The notes: generated by a model from the letters alone, not told the origin. A stretch of 64,000 bases of DNA from Pseudomonadota bacterium (GCA_021812385.1 JAKANO010000010.1:62001-126000); one strand, 5' to 3'. Positions 33,572 through 43,282 are shown, counted from the stretch's first letter. Translations and numbers: made by a program.

Positions 33572-36310
33572 GTGGGCCTTTCCGCGATCACGCGCCATTT
33601 TCCCGAATCCGATTTGTTGCGCAATGCCGCAGCGGCGATTGTTGCGGCTGAACAGGCGCGGTTGCCGGATTTAAGCGCCTGCACCGTACTGGTTCCCAAT
33701 CTGCACGCGGTTCCCGCCATGGCGCACGCCCTGGGACAAGCGGCCGGCCGGCCCGCGCTGTTGCTCCCTCGGATCACCACCCTGCCGCAACTCGCGCGGC
33801 AAATCGCACTGCCGCAAACTACCGTAGCAGATAGCGTACGCCAAAATCTGCTCTACGCCGCCCTGCGCGCACGCAAATGGTTCGATCCCGGCCTGCTGTG
33901 GCCGCTCACCGGCGAACTGCTCAAGCTGTTCGATGAACTCACCCTCAACCAAGTACGGCTACCCGACTCCTACGACGACTTCGTGAATCAGTTAGCACTT
34001 GCTTACGAGGCTAGCGCCGGAGCCTCGATGCACTTCGAAGCACGCTTGGTACACGCGCTATGGCATGCCTTGCGCCACGATTTGGGCGAGCGTCTGGATA
34101 CAAGCACGGCTTATGTGTTGCAACTCAGCCAACTGGCGCAAAACGCTGACGCGCCGCTGTATGGCGTGGGCCTGGCCGATCTGGCGCCGGTCGAGCTGGA
34201 ATTTCTCGCGCGCTTTAGTGAACGCCAGCCCGTCACCCTATTTGCGGCGGACACCCTCACCGCGCACGACACTGGAGCCAGCGGCGCGCTGCTGCAAGCT
34301 GCCTGGGCCGACCAAGCTTCAGACTCGCTTTTTGAGCGCGCGGCGTTGCTGCGCGCTGCGGTACCGGCGAGCCCAATTTCTGCAAAGCTCAAGCTGCTCG
34401 GCGCGCAATCGCTGGAAGAAGAAGCACGCGCGGCCGTGATGCAAGTACGGCTTTGGCTGGCGGCCGGTCGGCGCGAAATCGCCATCGTGGCGCAAGACCG
34501 GCTGGCCGCGCGCCGCGTGCGCGCCCTGCTGGAGCGCGATCAAATTCTAGTGCGCGACGAAACCGGCTGGACCTTTTCCACCACCGCCGCGAGCTCGCTC
34601 ATCATGCGCTGGCTGGATCTGGTGGCCGACGATTTTTATTATCAAGACTTGCTGGATTTTCTGAAGTCGCCGCTGGTCTTTAGCCAAATCGAACGCGAAC
34701 AACGGCGCGATGCGGTCTCGGCCTTGGAATTGCTCATCCGCGAATACGACGTGGTTTCGCGCATCGAGCGTTATCTCGATCTGGCGCGCACCCAGGAACA
34801 ATCCGCCTGCGTGACGCTGCTGGAGGCCCTGGATACCGCGCGCGCCGGCTGGCAAACGCGGCGCGCCCAGCCCTTGCGCGCCTGGCTGCAACTCCTCACC
34901 GACACCTTGTCCCAGCTCGGCATCCTGGCGCCGCTGGCGCGCGACTTGGCGGGCGGACAACTATTGGAAATGCTGGAGCGCGCAGCAAGCGAATTGACCA
35001 GCGCCAACGAAACTTTCCGTTTTTCCGAATGGCGCCATTGGCTGAATCAGCGCTTCGAAAGCGCCACCTTTCTCGACACCGGCATCGACAGCCCGGTGGT
35101 GTTCACCCATCTGCCCGCCACCCGCTTGCGCGCGTTCGACGCCGCGCTGCTATTAGGTTGCGACAGCAGCCATCTGCCCGCGCCGCCGCCCGCCAGCGTC
35201 TTTTTCAATCAATCGGTGCGCGCCAGCCTTAATCTGCCGACATGGCACGACGCCCAGCAAAGCGAGCAACGCAATGTCGCCGGCCTTTTGTCCCGCAGCA
35301 CGGAAGTACTCGCAACCTGGCAAGCGTTTCAACATGGCGAACCGAATTTGCTCAGCCCGCTGTTCGCCTTGCTCGCGACCTGCCATGCGCAGGCTTATGG
35401 CGTGGGTTTATCCGACACGCGTTTGCACGCCCTGCTGGCCGCGCAGCTGCCGACCGAAATCGCCGTCCCGCGCGAAGTTCCAGCGCCACAGTTAAGCGCG
35501 AACGCCGTACCGCAGGAAATATCCGCCAGCGGCTATGCCAGCCTGATGGCTTGCCCGTATCAATATTTTGCGCGCCACGTACTGCATTTGAACGAACTGG
35601 AAGAAGTGCAAATCGCCCTGGAAAAGCGCGATTTCGGCACGCTAGCGCACCAAATCTTATACCAGTTCCATCAGCGCCACCCCTTGTTCAGCGCGGAAGA
35701 CCCAGCGCAACTGGAGGCCAGCTTGCGCAGCATCAGCCAGCATGTTTTTGCGCCGCTGCTGCGACGCAATTATTTAAGCCGCGCTTGGCTCAGCCAATGG
35801 GAAAAGCTCATCCCCAGCTATTTGCAGTGGCAAGCCGAGCGCGAAGCGCAAGGCTGGCATTGGCATAGTGGCGAACAAATGCAGCGTGTAGCGTTTCCCC
35901 TCGCGCACGGCGCACAGCTGACCTTGAAAGGCCGATTGGACCGGCTCGACACCGGGCCGACCGGACAAGCGGTGCTGGATTACAAAATGAAAAGCAAAAG
36001 CGCCCTCGTCAAACAGCTCAAGCAACCCGGCGAAGATGTGCAATTACCGGCGTACGCCTTGCTGGCGGGCGAGCTGGCTACAGCAGCGGCCTATATCAGC
36101 TTCGATCAAGATCAAGTGGAATTGGTGCAAGGGGATGAGGATATTCAGGGGCTCGCGCAGCAAGTGGCGACTCGCCTGCAAACCCTGTTTGAAGAACTCT
36201 ATGCGGGAGCAGGCCTCCCGGCGCACGGCGCGGATGCCGCCTGCGCCGTATGCGAAATGGAAGGCCTGTGCCGACGCAGTTACTTAATGAGCCGAATCGC
36301 GAATGGGTAA
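33572..36310 (+). CDS. PD-(D/E)XK nuclease of the AddB-like DNA repair family
   Basis: The 912-aa protein is a helicase-like/nuclease protein that works with the UvrD-type gene downstream in double-strand break resection. A degenerate helicase-like N-terminus is followed by a C-terminal RecB-type nuclease: MACPYQYFARHVLHLNELEE, DFGTLAHQILYQFHQRHPLF (His), LTLKGRLDRLDTGPTGQ (Asp), DYKMKSK (Lys), QLPAYALLAG (Gln) and CAVCEMEGLCRR. Cys before and after the nuclease suggest an Fe-S staple as in AddB. The start is a GTG at 33572, 13 bases after fdxA. The 3' end overlaps the convergent DUF4870 gene by 31 bases. Confidence 0.85.
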   Translation: MGLSAITRHFPESDLLRNAAAAIVAAEQARLPDLSACTVLVPNLHAVPAMAHALGQAAGRPALLLPRITTLPQLARQIALPQTTVADSVRQNLLYAALRARKWFDPGLLWPLTGELLKLFDELTLNQVRLPDSYDDFVNQLALAYEASAGASMHFEARLVHALWHALRHDLGERLDTSTAYVLQLSQLAQNADAPLYGVGLADLAPVELEFLARFSERQPVTLFAADTLTAHDTGASGALLQAAWADQASDSLFERAALLRAAVPASPISAKLKLLGAQSLEEEARAAVMQVRLWLAAGRREIAIVAQDRLAARRVRALLERDQILVRDETGWTFSTTAASSLIMRWLDLVADDFYYQDLLDFLKSPLVFSQIEREQRRDAVSALELLIREYDVVSRIERYLDLARTQEQSACVTLLEALDTARAGWQTRRAQPLRAWLQLLTDTLSQLGILAPLARDLAGGQLLEMLERAASELTSANETFRFSEWRHWLNQRFESATFLDTGIDSPVVFTHLPATRLRAFDAALLLGCDSSHLPAPPPASVFFNQSVRASLNLPTWHDAQQSEQRNVAGLLSRSTEVLATWQAFQHGEPNLLSPLFALLATCHAQAYGVGLSDTRLHALLAAQLPTEIAVPREVPAPQLSANAVPQEISASGYASLMACPYQYFARHVLHLNELEEVQIALEKRDFGTLAHQILYQFHQRHPLFSAEDPAQLEASLRSISQHVFAPLLRRNYLSRAWLSQWEKLIPSYLQWQAEREAQGWHWHSGEQMQRVAFPLAHGAQLTLKGRLDRLDTGPTGQAVLDYKMKSKSALVKQLKQPGEDVQLPAYALLAGELATAAAYISFDQDQVELVQGDEDIQGLAQQVATRLQTLFEELYAGAGLPAHGADAACAVCEMEGLCRRSYLMSRIANG

Positions 36311-36615
36311 CGATAAGACTCGCCGGAGTTCGCCTTGATGCCGGCCACGATGCACAGCACCAAGTTCAAGAGCATCACGATAGGCAACAATACAAAGCCG
36401 ATGAGAACAAACATTAAGATCCAGGACGCGATGGCTGCAATGAATACCGTAATCTGGAAATTCAGGGCTTCCTTGGCCTGGTCGGCGACAAAGGCCGAGC
36501 TGTCTTTTTTAATCAGCCAGATGACCAGGGAAGGAATAAAACCAAAAAATATCCCGCCCAAATGCGCGAGCAAGGCCATGGTTTTTTCGTCTTGTGAAAT
36601 GCTGTCTGCGTTCAT
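36280..36615 (-). CDS. DUF4870-family membrane protein
   Basis: The 111-aa protein has two to three membrane segments (LLAHLGGIFFGFIPSLVIWL, LNFQITVFIAAIASWILMFV, IGFVLLPIVMLLNLVLCIVA) and the conserved IKKDSSAFVADQAKEALNFQ, typical of the DUF4870/TIC20-like family. It ends SYRYPFAIRLIK. Function is not known. It lies on the opposite strand between the two repair genes and overlaps the end of the first by 31 bases. Confidence 0.88.
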   Translation of the reverse strand: MNADSISQDEKTMALLAHLGGIFFGFIPSLVIWLIKKDSSAFVADQAKEALNFQITVFIAAIASWILMFVLIGFVLLPIVMLLNLVLCIVAGIKANSGESYRYPFAIRLIK

Positions 36616-36706
36616 TGGATTCCTCCTGTTTTGTTGTATTGGGCTAGCGCCGCAACCCTACCATGAAACGAAAACGCGCGTCCAGATTGCCGCCTAAGCC
36701 AAGCCC

Positions 36707-39700
36707 ATGAGCCAATTGCCTAACATCGATCCACGCGTACGCGCTGCGCTCGACCCCGAGCGCAGCGTGGTGGTCGAGGCTTGCGCCGGCAGCGGCAAGA
36801 CTTGGCTCCTGGTGTCGCGCATCGTGCGCCTGCTGCTCGCGGGCAGCGCGCCGTCGGAAATCCTTGCCATCACCTTCACGCGCAAGGCGGCGCAGGAAAT
36901 GCAGGCGCGCCTCAACGATTGGCTGCGGCTGTTGGCCACGGCGCCGGAGCAAGCGGTGCGCGATTTTCTGCGCCAGCGCGCGCTCAGCGATGACGAAATC
37001 ACGCGCCACCTGCCGCAAGCGCGGCGCTTGTTCGAGCTCACCCTGCACAGCCGGCCCACGGTCACCATCAACACCTTCCATGGCTGGTTTCTGGATTTAT
37101 TGCAGCATGCACCGCTGCAATCCGGCGCTTCCGGCAGCGTGGCCTTGCTGGAGCAAACCTCGCCCTTGATCGAAGAAGCCTGGCAAGCGCTGGCCGAGCA
37201 ATTGCTCGATGCGCCGGACTCCCCTGCCGCACACAGCCTCAACAATCTATTCCGCGACTACGGCCTGAGCAATACGCGCACGCTATTGCAGCGCTTTATT
37301 TCCCATCGCGCCGAGTGGTGGTCGTATAGCCAGGGGCAAGAGGACGCTTTAACTTTTGCGCTCGCGCAACTCAGCGCCGAGTTGGGCATCGGCTTCGATC
37401 AGGCGATCTTGCAGCCATTGTTTGCCGACGAACTGTTTATTGCCGCGCTGAAACATTTCGCCGATTTACTCGCACAGCGCGACACCCAAAAAGACCCGCA
37501 ATACGCGCAACAGATTAATGCGGCGCTCGCGCTGATGGATGAGGAAAAACGTTTCAGCGGCCTAATCTCGGTTTTTTTCACGCTGGACGGCGCGCCGCGC
37601 GCGCGCAAACCCAGCAAAGCCCTGAGCAAAAATCTCGGCGCGGAGAATGCCGAAAAATTCCTGCACCTGAATGAACGCATCGTGCAGCGTCTGGATGAAG
37701 CCAAGACACAGCGCGCCGAACAAGCCGCGCTGCGCTTCAATCGCGATGTGCTGATCTGCGGCCAAGACCTGCTGCATCATTATCAAATGCTCAAAGACGC
37801 GCGCGGCGTGCTCGACTTCACCGACATCGAATACCGCGCGCGCACCCTGCTCACCGAGAGCGATCACGCCGCCTACATGCAATACAAGCTGGATGCGCGC
37901 TATCGCCACATTTTGCTCGACGAGTTTCAAGACACCAATCCCTTGCAATGGCAGATCATCAAAAGCTGGTTCGATGCCGCAGTCGACGCCGGGCGCACGC
38001 CGCGCGTCTTCGTGGTGGGCGATCCCAAGCAAGCAATCTACCGCTTTCGCGGCGCGGATGCGCGCTTGTTCGAGCTCGCCTGCGACTATCTCAAAACCCA
38101 ATTCCATGCCCAGCATCTGACGCAGCACGAGTCCTATCGCAATGCGCAAGCGGTGCTCGACACCGTCAACCGGCTGTTCGCGAGTGCGCCGGCGTTCACG
38201 CATTTTCAAGCGCACCAGGCGCGGCAACCTGGCTTGCCGGGGCAAGTCTGGTTGCTGCCGCTGGAAGCCAAGCCCGAGCCGGGTCCTAAGTCGACCGAGG
38301 ATGCGCCAAGCGAGGCCGCGCCGACGGCCTTGCGCAATCCGCTCACCACGCCGCTCGCCGAAGCCGGCGAAACCAGCCATCAACGCGAAGCCGAGCGCAT
38401 CGCGTCCAGTATTCAAGCCATCGTCGGCCATTGGGTGATCCTGGATAAGGGCGTACGCCGGCCGGCGAGCTACCGCGACATCATGCTGCTCACGCGTATG
38501 CGCACGCATTTGCGGGTGTACGAAGACGCCTTGAAACAAGCCGGCATCCCCTTCCTCACCTCGCGCAAGGGCGGCCTGCTGGAAACGCTGGAAGCGCGCG
38601 ACATCAGCACCCTACTGGAATTCCTGGTGCTGCCCTGCGCCGATCTCAAGCTGGCGCATGTGCTGCGCTCGCCGCTGTTCGACGCCAGCGACGACGATCT
38701 ATTGGCGCTCGCCGCCAACGTCACGGAAGACGAGCCAGTGAACTGGTGGCGCCGTCTGTGCCGCTTAGTCGCATCCGGCAGCGCGAGTGCGGCATTGCAG
38801 CGCGCGCAACACTTGCTCGACGCGTGGCGCCGCCACACCGATCAATTGCCGGTGCACGATTTGCTCGACCGCATTTATCACGAAGGCGATGTGCTGGCGT
38901 GCTACCAGCGCGCCGTACCGGCTGCGATGGCCGATGCGGTGCAAGCCAACCTGCTGCGCTTTCTCGAACTGTCGCTGACCTTGGAAGGCGGGCGCTATCC
39001 CAGCCTGCCGAAATTTATCGACGCGCTCAGTCTCATGCGCAACGCCAATGATGACGAAGCGCCGGACGAAGGCCAGGCCGCCGATGCCGAGAACGCCGTG
39101 CACCTTTACACCGTGCATGGCGCCAAGGGCTTGGAGCGCCCCATCGTGTGGGTGCTGAATGCGAATGCCACAACGCCAGCCCGCGATTCCTACAGCACGC
39201 TGGTGGATTGGCAGCCCGGCGCGGATGCGCCGTGCCACTTCTCCTTCAGCAGCACCAAGGACGAACGCGGCCAAGCGCGCAATCGGCACTTCGAGCGCGA
39301 AGCGCAACTGCTGGCGCGCGAAGAATTGAATTTGCTCTACGTCGCCATGACGCGCGCTCAGCAATACCTGATTGTCAGCGGCTCGGAATCCAGCGCCGCG
39401 CAAAACCCGAGCTGGTATGCGCGCATCGCGCAAGTGCTCGAGCCCAATAATGATCTCACCCCGCCCGATCAGATGCCGGCTGATGCGCCTTTGATCGCCA
39501 GCCCCGCCGTAAACCTCGGCAGCGCGCCGCTACAACTTCCCGCCATCACCGCCTGCGGCCAACGCACCCAAATCATCGAAACGCCGGCCATGCGCCACGG
39601 CACGCTACTGCACCGCCTGCTGGAACAACTGACCCCGCCCGCGCCCGCCAAGGACAAAGCACGCTTGCAGCAAGAATGGAGCATCGCGCCCGATTCCTTC

Positions 39701-40048
39701 GACACGCTGTGGCGCGAAGCGCACGCCATCTTGCATGCGCCGCAACTCCTGCGCTTCTTCGATCCCTCGCACTACAGCCGCGCTTGGAACGAGCTGCCCT
39801 ACCTCAGCGCGCAGGGCGACTTTCTGCGCATCGACCGCCTGGTGGAATTCGAAAAAGAAATTTGGGTGCTGGATTACAAGAGCACCGAATCCGCCACCGC
39901 CGCCTCGCTCGCTCAAGCCGCGCAACCGCATCGCGCACAACTGAAAAACTATATGGGTGCGATGCAAACGCTTTTTTCAGACAAACAAATCAAGGGCGGG
40001 GTAATATTCAAGGGCGGGCTGTTTTTTGAAATCGGCAGCACAGAATAG
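36707..40048 (+). CDS. UvrD/RecB-type helicase-nuclease, AddA-like
   Basis: The 1113-aa protein has SF1 helicase motifs: Walker A VEACAGSGKTWLLVSRIVRL, Ia AITFTRKAAQEMQARL, motif II ILLDEFQDTNPLQWQIIKSW, III VVGDPKQAIYRFRGAD, and LYTVHGAKGLERPIVWVLNA. A C-terminal nuclease domain carries TLLHRLLEQL, LSAQGDFLRIDRLVEF and WVLDYKSTESATA. This is the AddA/RecB arrangement. With the AddB-like protein upstream it forms a DNA end-resection enzyme. The start at 36707 gives MSQLPNIDPRVRAALDPERS. The two subunits are separated only by a small membrane-protein gene on the other strand. Confidence 0.92.
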   Translation: MSQLPNIDPRVRAALDPERSVVVEACAGSGKTWLLVSRIVRLLLAGSAPSEILAITFTRKAAQEMQARLNDWLRLLATAPEQAVRDFLRQRALSDDEITRHLPQARRLFELTLHSRPTVTINTFHGWFLDLLQHAPLQSGASGSVALLEQTSPLIEEAWQALAEQLLDAPDSPAAHSLNNLFRDYGLSNTRTLLQRFISHRAEWWSYSQGQEDALTFALAQLSAELGIGFDQAILQPLFADELFIAALKHFADLLAQRDTQKDPQYAQQINAALALMDEEKRFSGLISVFFTLDGAPRARKPSKALSKNLGAENAEKFLHLNERIVQRLDEAKTQRAEQAALRFNRDVLICGQDLLHHYQMLKDARGVLDFTDIEYRARTLLTESDHAAYMQYKLDARYRHILLDEFQDTNPLQWQIIKSWFDAAVDAGRTPRVFVVGDPKQAIYRFRGADARLFELACDYLKTQFHAQHLTQHESYRNAQAVLDTVNRLFASAPAFTHFQAHQARQPGLPGQVWLLPLEAKPEPGPKSTEDAPSEAAPTALRNPLTTPLAEAGETSHQREAERIASSIQAIVGHWVILDKGVRRPASYRDIMLLTRMRTHLRVYEDALKQAGIPFLTSRKGGLLETLEARDISTLLEFLVLPCADLKLAHVLRSPLFDASDDDLLALAANVTEDEPVNWWRRLCRLVASGSASAALQRAQHLLDAWRRHTDQLPVHDLLDRIYHEGDVLACYQRAVPAAMADAVQANLLRFLELSLTLEGGRYPSLPKFIDALSLMRNANDDEAPDEGQAADAENAVHLYTVHGAKGLERPIVWVLNANATTPARDSYSTLVDWQPGADAPCHFSFSSTKDERGQARNRHFEREAQLLAREELNLLYVAMTRAQQYLIVSGSESSAAQNPSWYARIAQVLEPNNDLTPPDQMPADAPLIASPAVNLGSAPLQLPAITACGQRTQIIETPAMRHGTLLHRLLEQLTPPAPAKDKARLQQEWSIAPDSFDTLWREAHAILHAPQLLRFFDPSHYSRAWNELPYLSAQGDFLRIDRLVEFEKEIWVLDYKSTESATAASLAQAAQPHRAQLKNYMGAMQTLFSDKQIKGGVIFKGGLFFEIGSTE

Positions 40049-40081
40049 ATAACCAAGACAAATCACTTTCCAGGAGCCAAC

Positions 40082-40318
40082 ATGATCTTCACCCCCGACC
40101 TCGTAGCAGAACTGGAAATCCTCGCACGCTATGACTTGTCCACCTTAGGCGAAGGCATCAAAGTGCACACCACGGCAGAGCCGAGCGTCATCGCCGCCAC
40201 CCAACGTTTGTTCGACAAGGGCCTGATCTCCCTCAGCGACGGCGGCTACCTGACCAGCCTGGGCCTGCGCGTGGCCGAGCATGTGCAGGCACTGATCACC
40301 GTATTGAATAAGGGATGA
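40082..40318 (+). CDS. TIGR02647-family small protein
   Basis: The 78-aa protein MIFTPDLVAELEILARYDLS, then TLGEGIKVHTTAEPSVIAAT, RLFDKGLISLSDGGYLTSLG, RVAEHVQALITVL, matches a small conserved proteobacterial family (TIGR02647) of unknown function. It has a winged-helix-like look. It follows the AddA-like gene by 33 bases with AGGAG upstream, and its stop overlaps the next gene by 4 bases. Confidence 0.88.
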   Translation: MIFTPDLVAELEILARYDLSTLGEGIKVHTTAEPSVIAATQRLFDKGLISLSDGGYLTSLGLRVAEHVQALITVLNKG

Positions 40319-40857
40319 CGGATGCGGTCGTCGATGCGACGCGCACTTGGCTAGAGAAGGCGGTCATCGGCCTCAACCTCTGCCCCTTCGCCAAGGCCGT
40401 GCACGTACATCAGCGTATCCGCTACTGCGTGAGCGAAGCGCAAACTACCGCCGATCTACTGCAAGACCTCTCGTGCGAACTGCACGCCCTGCACGCAGCA
40501 GACCCCAAGGACTGCGAAACCACGCTGCTGATCCATCCCTATGTGCTGACGGATTTTCTCGAATACAGTTTTTTCCTCCCCACCGCCGAAGCCCGCGCAT
40601 CGAAACTAGGCTACGCCGCCGAATTCCAACTCGCCAGCTTTCACCCGCAATACCAATTCGGCGATGCGGAGCCTGACGACATCGAGAACTACACCAACCG
40701 CGCGCCCTATCCGACCCTGCATCTATTGCGTGAATCGAGCATCGCGCGCGCCGTCGCAGCCTTTCCGGAGGCGGCCGATATCTATGAGAAAAACATGGAG
40801 ACGCTGCGCCGCCTGGGGCACGCGGGGTGGCGGGCCTTGTGGCTTGGCGACCAGTAA
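40315..40857 (+). CDS. DUF1415-family protein
   Basis: The 180-aa protein has TWLEKAVIGLNLCPFAKAVH, LLIHPYVLTDFLEYSFFLPT, EFQLASFHPQYQFGDAEPDD, YTNRAPYPTLHLLRESSIAR, which is the strong signature of DUF1415. The conserved Cys in NLCPFAK and the aromatic and acidic residues suggest an enzyme, but none is known. It overlaps the TIGR02647-like gene (ATGA), so they are coupled. Confidence 0.92.
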   Translation: MTDAVVDATRTWLEKAVIGLNLCPFAKAVHVHQRIRYCVSEAQTTADLLQDLSCELHALHAADPKDCETTLLIHPYVLTDFLEYSFFLPTAEARASKLGYAAEFQLASFHPQYQFGDAEPDDIENYTNRAPYPTLHLLRESSIARAVAAFPEAADIYEKNMETLRRLGHAGWRALWLGDQ

Positions 40858-41092
40858 CGCGGCCAGGATGCTCGCGCTGCATCGCGCGCATTCCAAACTA
40901 TTTTAATCAGGAATGTGGCCGCCCCTAGCGCTTGCAAAAGCGCATTTCTAATTCACCCCTGTCACAGCAATTTCATGTGGGCACGATATTTTTGCTAAAA
41001 GTACCTCGACATCTGCAATTCTCGCCTATAGTACATTTATACTAACAGTCCAATATTTTGGACGCCCTGAAATCAATCTCGGAGTCGCAATC
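40858..41092 (+). other. Intergenic promoter region upstream of cytochrome-porin gene
   Basis: These 235 bases hold no gene. A TATAGT box near 41037 with an AT-rich run upstream may be the -10 of the cytochrome-porin operon, though no good -35 at standard spacing was found. A 16-base palindrome lies at 41048-41063. Confidence 0.5.
41048..41063. promoter_or_regulatory. Palindrome upstream of cytochrome-porin gene
   Basis: GTCCAATATTTTGGAC has perfect 6-base arms (GTCCAA/TTGGAC). It lies about 30 bases before the ATG and just downstream of a possible -10 box, a position suited to a repressor operator or an early hairpin. Confidence 0.55.
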
Positions 41093-42592
41093 ATGCCCAC
41101 CAAAGCTCAGCACAATTTATTGCTGCCAATAAGAAGCGCGCTCGCCGGTCTCTCCATCGCATACACCATCTTGCTGAGCTTGCTGCCGAGTCCGGCGCAG
41201 GCCTTGCCCGTCTTTGCGCGGCAGACCGGGCAGAACTGCGTCAGCTGTCACGCCGGCGGGCAATTTCCCGAACTCACGCCCTACGGCCGCGCCTTCAAGC
41301 TGACCGGCTATACGCTGGGCACGCGCACGGTTCCATTGTCCGTGATGGGCGTGGCCAGCTACGCCGATGTCAGGAATACCTCCAAGAGCGACACCCCGTC
41401 GGCGGATTTCCAAAAAAACGGCGACCCCTTGTTGGCGACCGGTAGCCTCTTCATCGCCGGCAAGGTCACCGACAACATCGGCGCCTTTTCACAGATCACT
41501 TACGACAACTATGCCAGCCAGTCAAACGATGGCAAATACCACGGCCACACGCAGGCGGACAATATAGATTTGCGCTACGCCGACCGCTTCATCGATGCAA
41601 ATCGCGATGTGATCTTCGGCTTCAGCCTCAACAACAACCCCTCCATCGCCGACCCCTGGAATACCGCCGCGGCCTGGATTCAGTACGTTCCGGCGCCATC
41701 CCCGACCAGCTATCAATTCATCGATGGCAATGCGCCGTTTCCGGGATTCGGCGCCGGCGGCAATATTGCCGGCCTCAATGCCTATCTGTTTTGGGATAAA
41801 ACCGTGTATGCCGAGGCAGGCGTTTACCAGACCGCCAACCACGCCCTTTCCTTATTCAGCGCAGGCGTCGCCGACGCCGACAAAACCAAGCTGCAAGGCC
41901 TGAACAATCCTTACTGGCGACTGGCGATTTCCCACGAGTGGGGCCCGCATAACGTCATGGTGGGAACTTCCGGCATGATCGCGCACGTCTACGACAGCGG
42001 CTCCGATACTGCCGATCCGAACAACCTGGGCCGTTTCCGCAACGTCGGCGTCGATGCGCAATACCAGTACCTGCTCGACCCGCACGCGCTGACGGTGCAG
42101 ATGGCCTATATGCGGCAGAAACAATTTTATTCGGCGAACACGCTGGCGGGCGATCCATCGCCTTACTTCCTGCCCGACGGCACAACACCCGTGGCGGCCT
42201 ACAATGCATCGGACACCAGCAACATATTCCGCACCAAGCTGACCTATGTATACCAAGCCAAATACGGCGGGAGTCTGTCCTTCTTCAACAGCACCGGCAG
42301 CACCAATACGCTCAATCAAAGCGCCGGTTTCGACAGCAATGGGCAAATCACTTCGACCGACCCCTTGAGCACCGGCATCAGCTCGACTCGCGTCACCGGT
42401 AATCTTTCGGGCAACCCCGCCACGCGTGGCTTCACCTACGAAGCGTTTTGGACGCCCGAACAGCATGTCCGCGTCGGCGCGCAATACACCGCCTATAGCA
42501 AATTCAACGGCGCAAAAGACAACTACGATGGCTTCGGGCGCAATGCCAGCGACAACGACACGCTGTTCTTGTATGTCTGGGGCGCTTATTAA
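41093..42592 (+). CDS. Outer-membrane monoheme cytochrome-porin fusion, Cyc2-like
   Basis: The 499-aa protein has a signal peptide (LSIAYTILLSLLPSPAQA, cut near residue 38). A short heme segment follows, FARQTGQNCVSCHAGGQFPE with one CxxCH, then LTPYGRAFKLTGYTLG. The remainder of about 420 residues has alternating hydrophobic/aromatic beta strands and ends in TLFLYVWGAY, with the terminal aromatic residue typical of outer-membrane barrels. This layout (N-terminal heme plus porin) is that of Cyc2, the Fe(II) oxidase of iron-oxidising bacteria, and of related outer-membrane cytochromes. Whether it oxidises iron is not shown by the sequence. A diheme cytochrome gene follows by 45 bases. Confidence 0.8.
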   Translation: MPTKAQHNLLLPIRSALAGLSIAYTILLSLLPSPAQALPVFARQTGQNCVSCHAGGQFPELTPYGRAFKLTGYTLGTRTVPLSVMGVASYADVRNTSKSDTPSADFQKNGDPLLATGSLFIAGKVTDNIGAFSQITYDNYASQSNDGKYHGHTQADNIDLRYADRFIDANRDVIFGFSLNNNPSIADPWNTAAAWIQYVPAPSPTSYQFIDGNAPFPGFGAGGNIAGLNAYLFWDKTVYAEAGVYQTANHALSLFSAGVADADKTKLQGLNNPYWRLAISHEWGPHNVMVGTSGMIAHVYDSGSDTADPNNLGRFRNVGVDAQYQYLLDPHALTVQMAYMRQKQFYSANTLAGDPSPYFLPDGTTPVAAYNASDTSNIFRTKLTYVYQAKYGGSLSFFNSTGSTNTLNQSAGFDSNGQITSTDPLSTGISSTRVTGNLSGNPATRGFTYEAFWTPEQHVRVGAQYTAYSKFNGAKDNYDGFGRNASDNDTLFLYVWGAY

Positions 42593-42637
42593 TTCAGTGC
42601 CAACAGTCGACCGTACAGATTGATTCAGGAGATAAAC

Positions 42638-43282
42638 ATGAAAACAGCAACATGCGCGGCATTAGGCTTGGTTTTAATCGCCGCTGGCGGATGCGCCAAC
42701 ACGCAGCGATCGAGAAACCTCAACGATCCCCAAGTGCCGGCGCAAGTCACGGCGCAGCAAGTGTGCTCCAATTGCCATGGCCTGGACGGCAATTCGACCT
42801 CGCCGAACTTCCCCGCCTTGGCGGGGCAACAGGAAAAATATTTCATCGCGCAGATGGAAGGCTTCCGCAACCACAACCGCCTCGATCCGGCGGGCTTCGA
42901 ATATATGTGGGGCCTGAGCCGGCACCTGACGGATGCGCAAATCAAAGGGCTTGCCGCCTACTTCAGCCAACAAACACCCGTGCCCAAACCCGCCGGCGCA
43001 ACGCAGCTCACCAGCCGCGGCGCAGAAATTTTCGACAAGGGCATACCGGACAAAAATATCCCTCCCTGCATGGCCTGCCATGGGCCGCATGGACAGGGCA
43101 ACGACACCTTCCCACGCATCGCCGACCAACACGCCGATTACCTGGTGAAGCAGCTACAAGTATTCCAGCGCACCGAACAGCGCCCGGAAGGCGGCGTCAT
43201 GAAACAAGTGGCGCATGAGCTGACGCAGCATGACATGCAAGCCGTGGCGGCTTACCTTCAGGCGCTGCCGGTTGGAAAATAA
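42638..43282 (+). CDS. Diheme c-type cytochrome lipoprotein (c4-like)
   Basis: The 214-aa protein has a lipoprotein signal peptide (ALGLVLIAAGGC, lipid on the Cys) and two heme motifs, CSNCHGLDGNSTSPNFPALA and CMACHGPHGQGNDTFPRIAD. The repeats around them are of the c4 type with axial Met candidates (YMWGLS, VMKQVAHEL). It would sit in the periplasm attached to a membrane and accept electrons from the Cyc2-like porin. The start at 42638 follows AGGAG. It is the second gene of the pair, with 45 bases between. Confidence 0.88.
   Translation: MKTATCAALGLVLIAAGGCANTQRSRNLNDPQVPAQVTAQQVCSNCHGLDGNSTSPNFPALAGQQEKYFIAQMEGFRNHNRLDPAGFEYMWGLSRHLTDAQIKGLAAYFSQQTPVPKPAGATQLTSRGAEIFDKGIPDKNIPPCMACHGPHGQGNDTFPRIADQHADYLVKQLQVFQRTEQRPEGGVMKQVAHELTQHDMQAVAAYLQALPVGK

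Noticed and set aside
37562..38539. A 325-codon open frame on the minus strand across the AddA-like gene
   Set aside because: It lies antisense to helicase motifs that are clearly conserved and has no independent ribosome site or domain.
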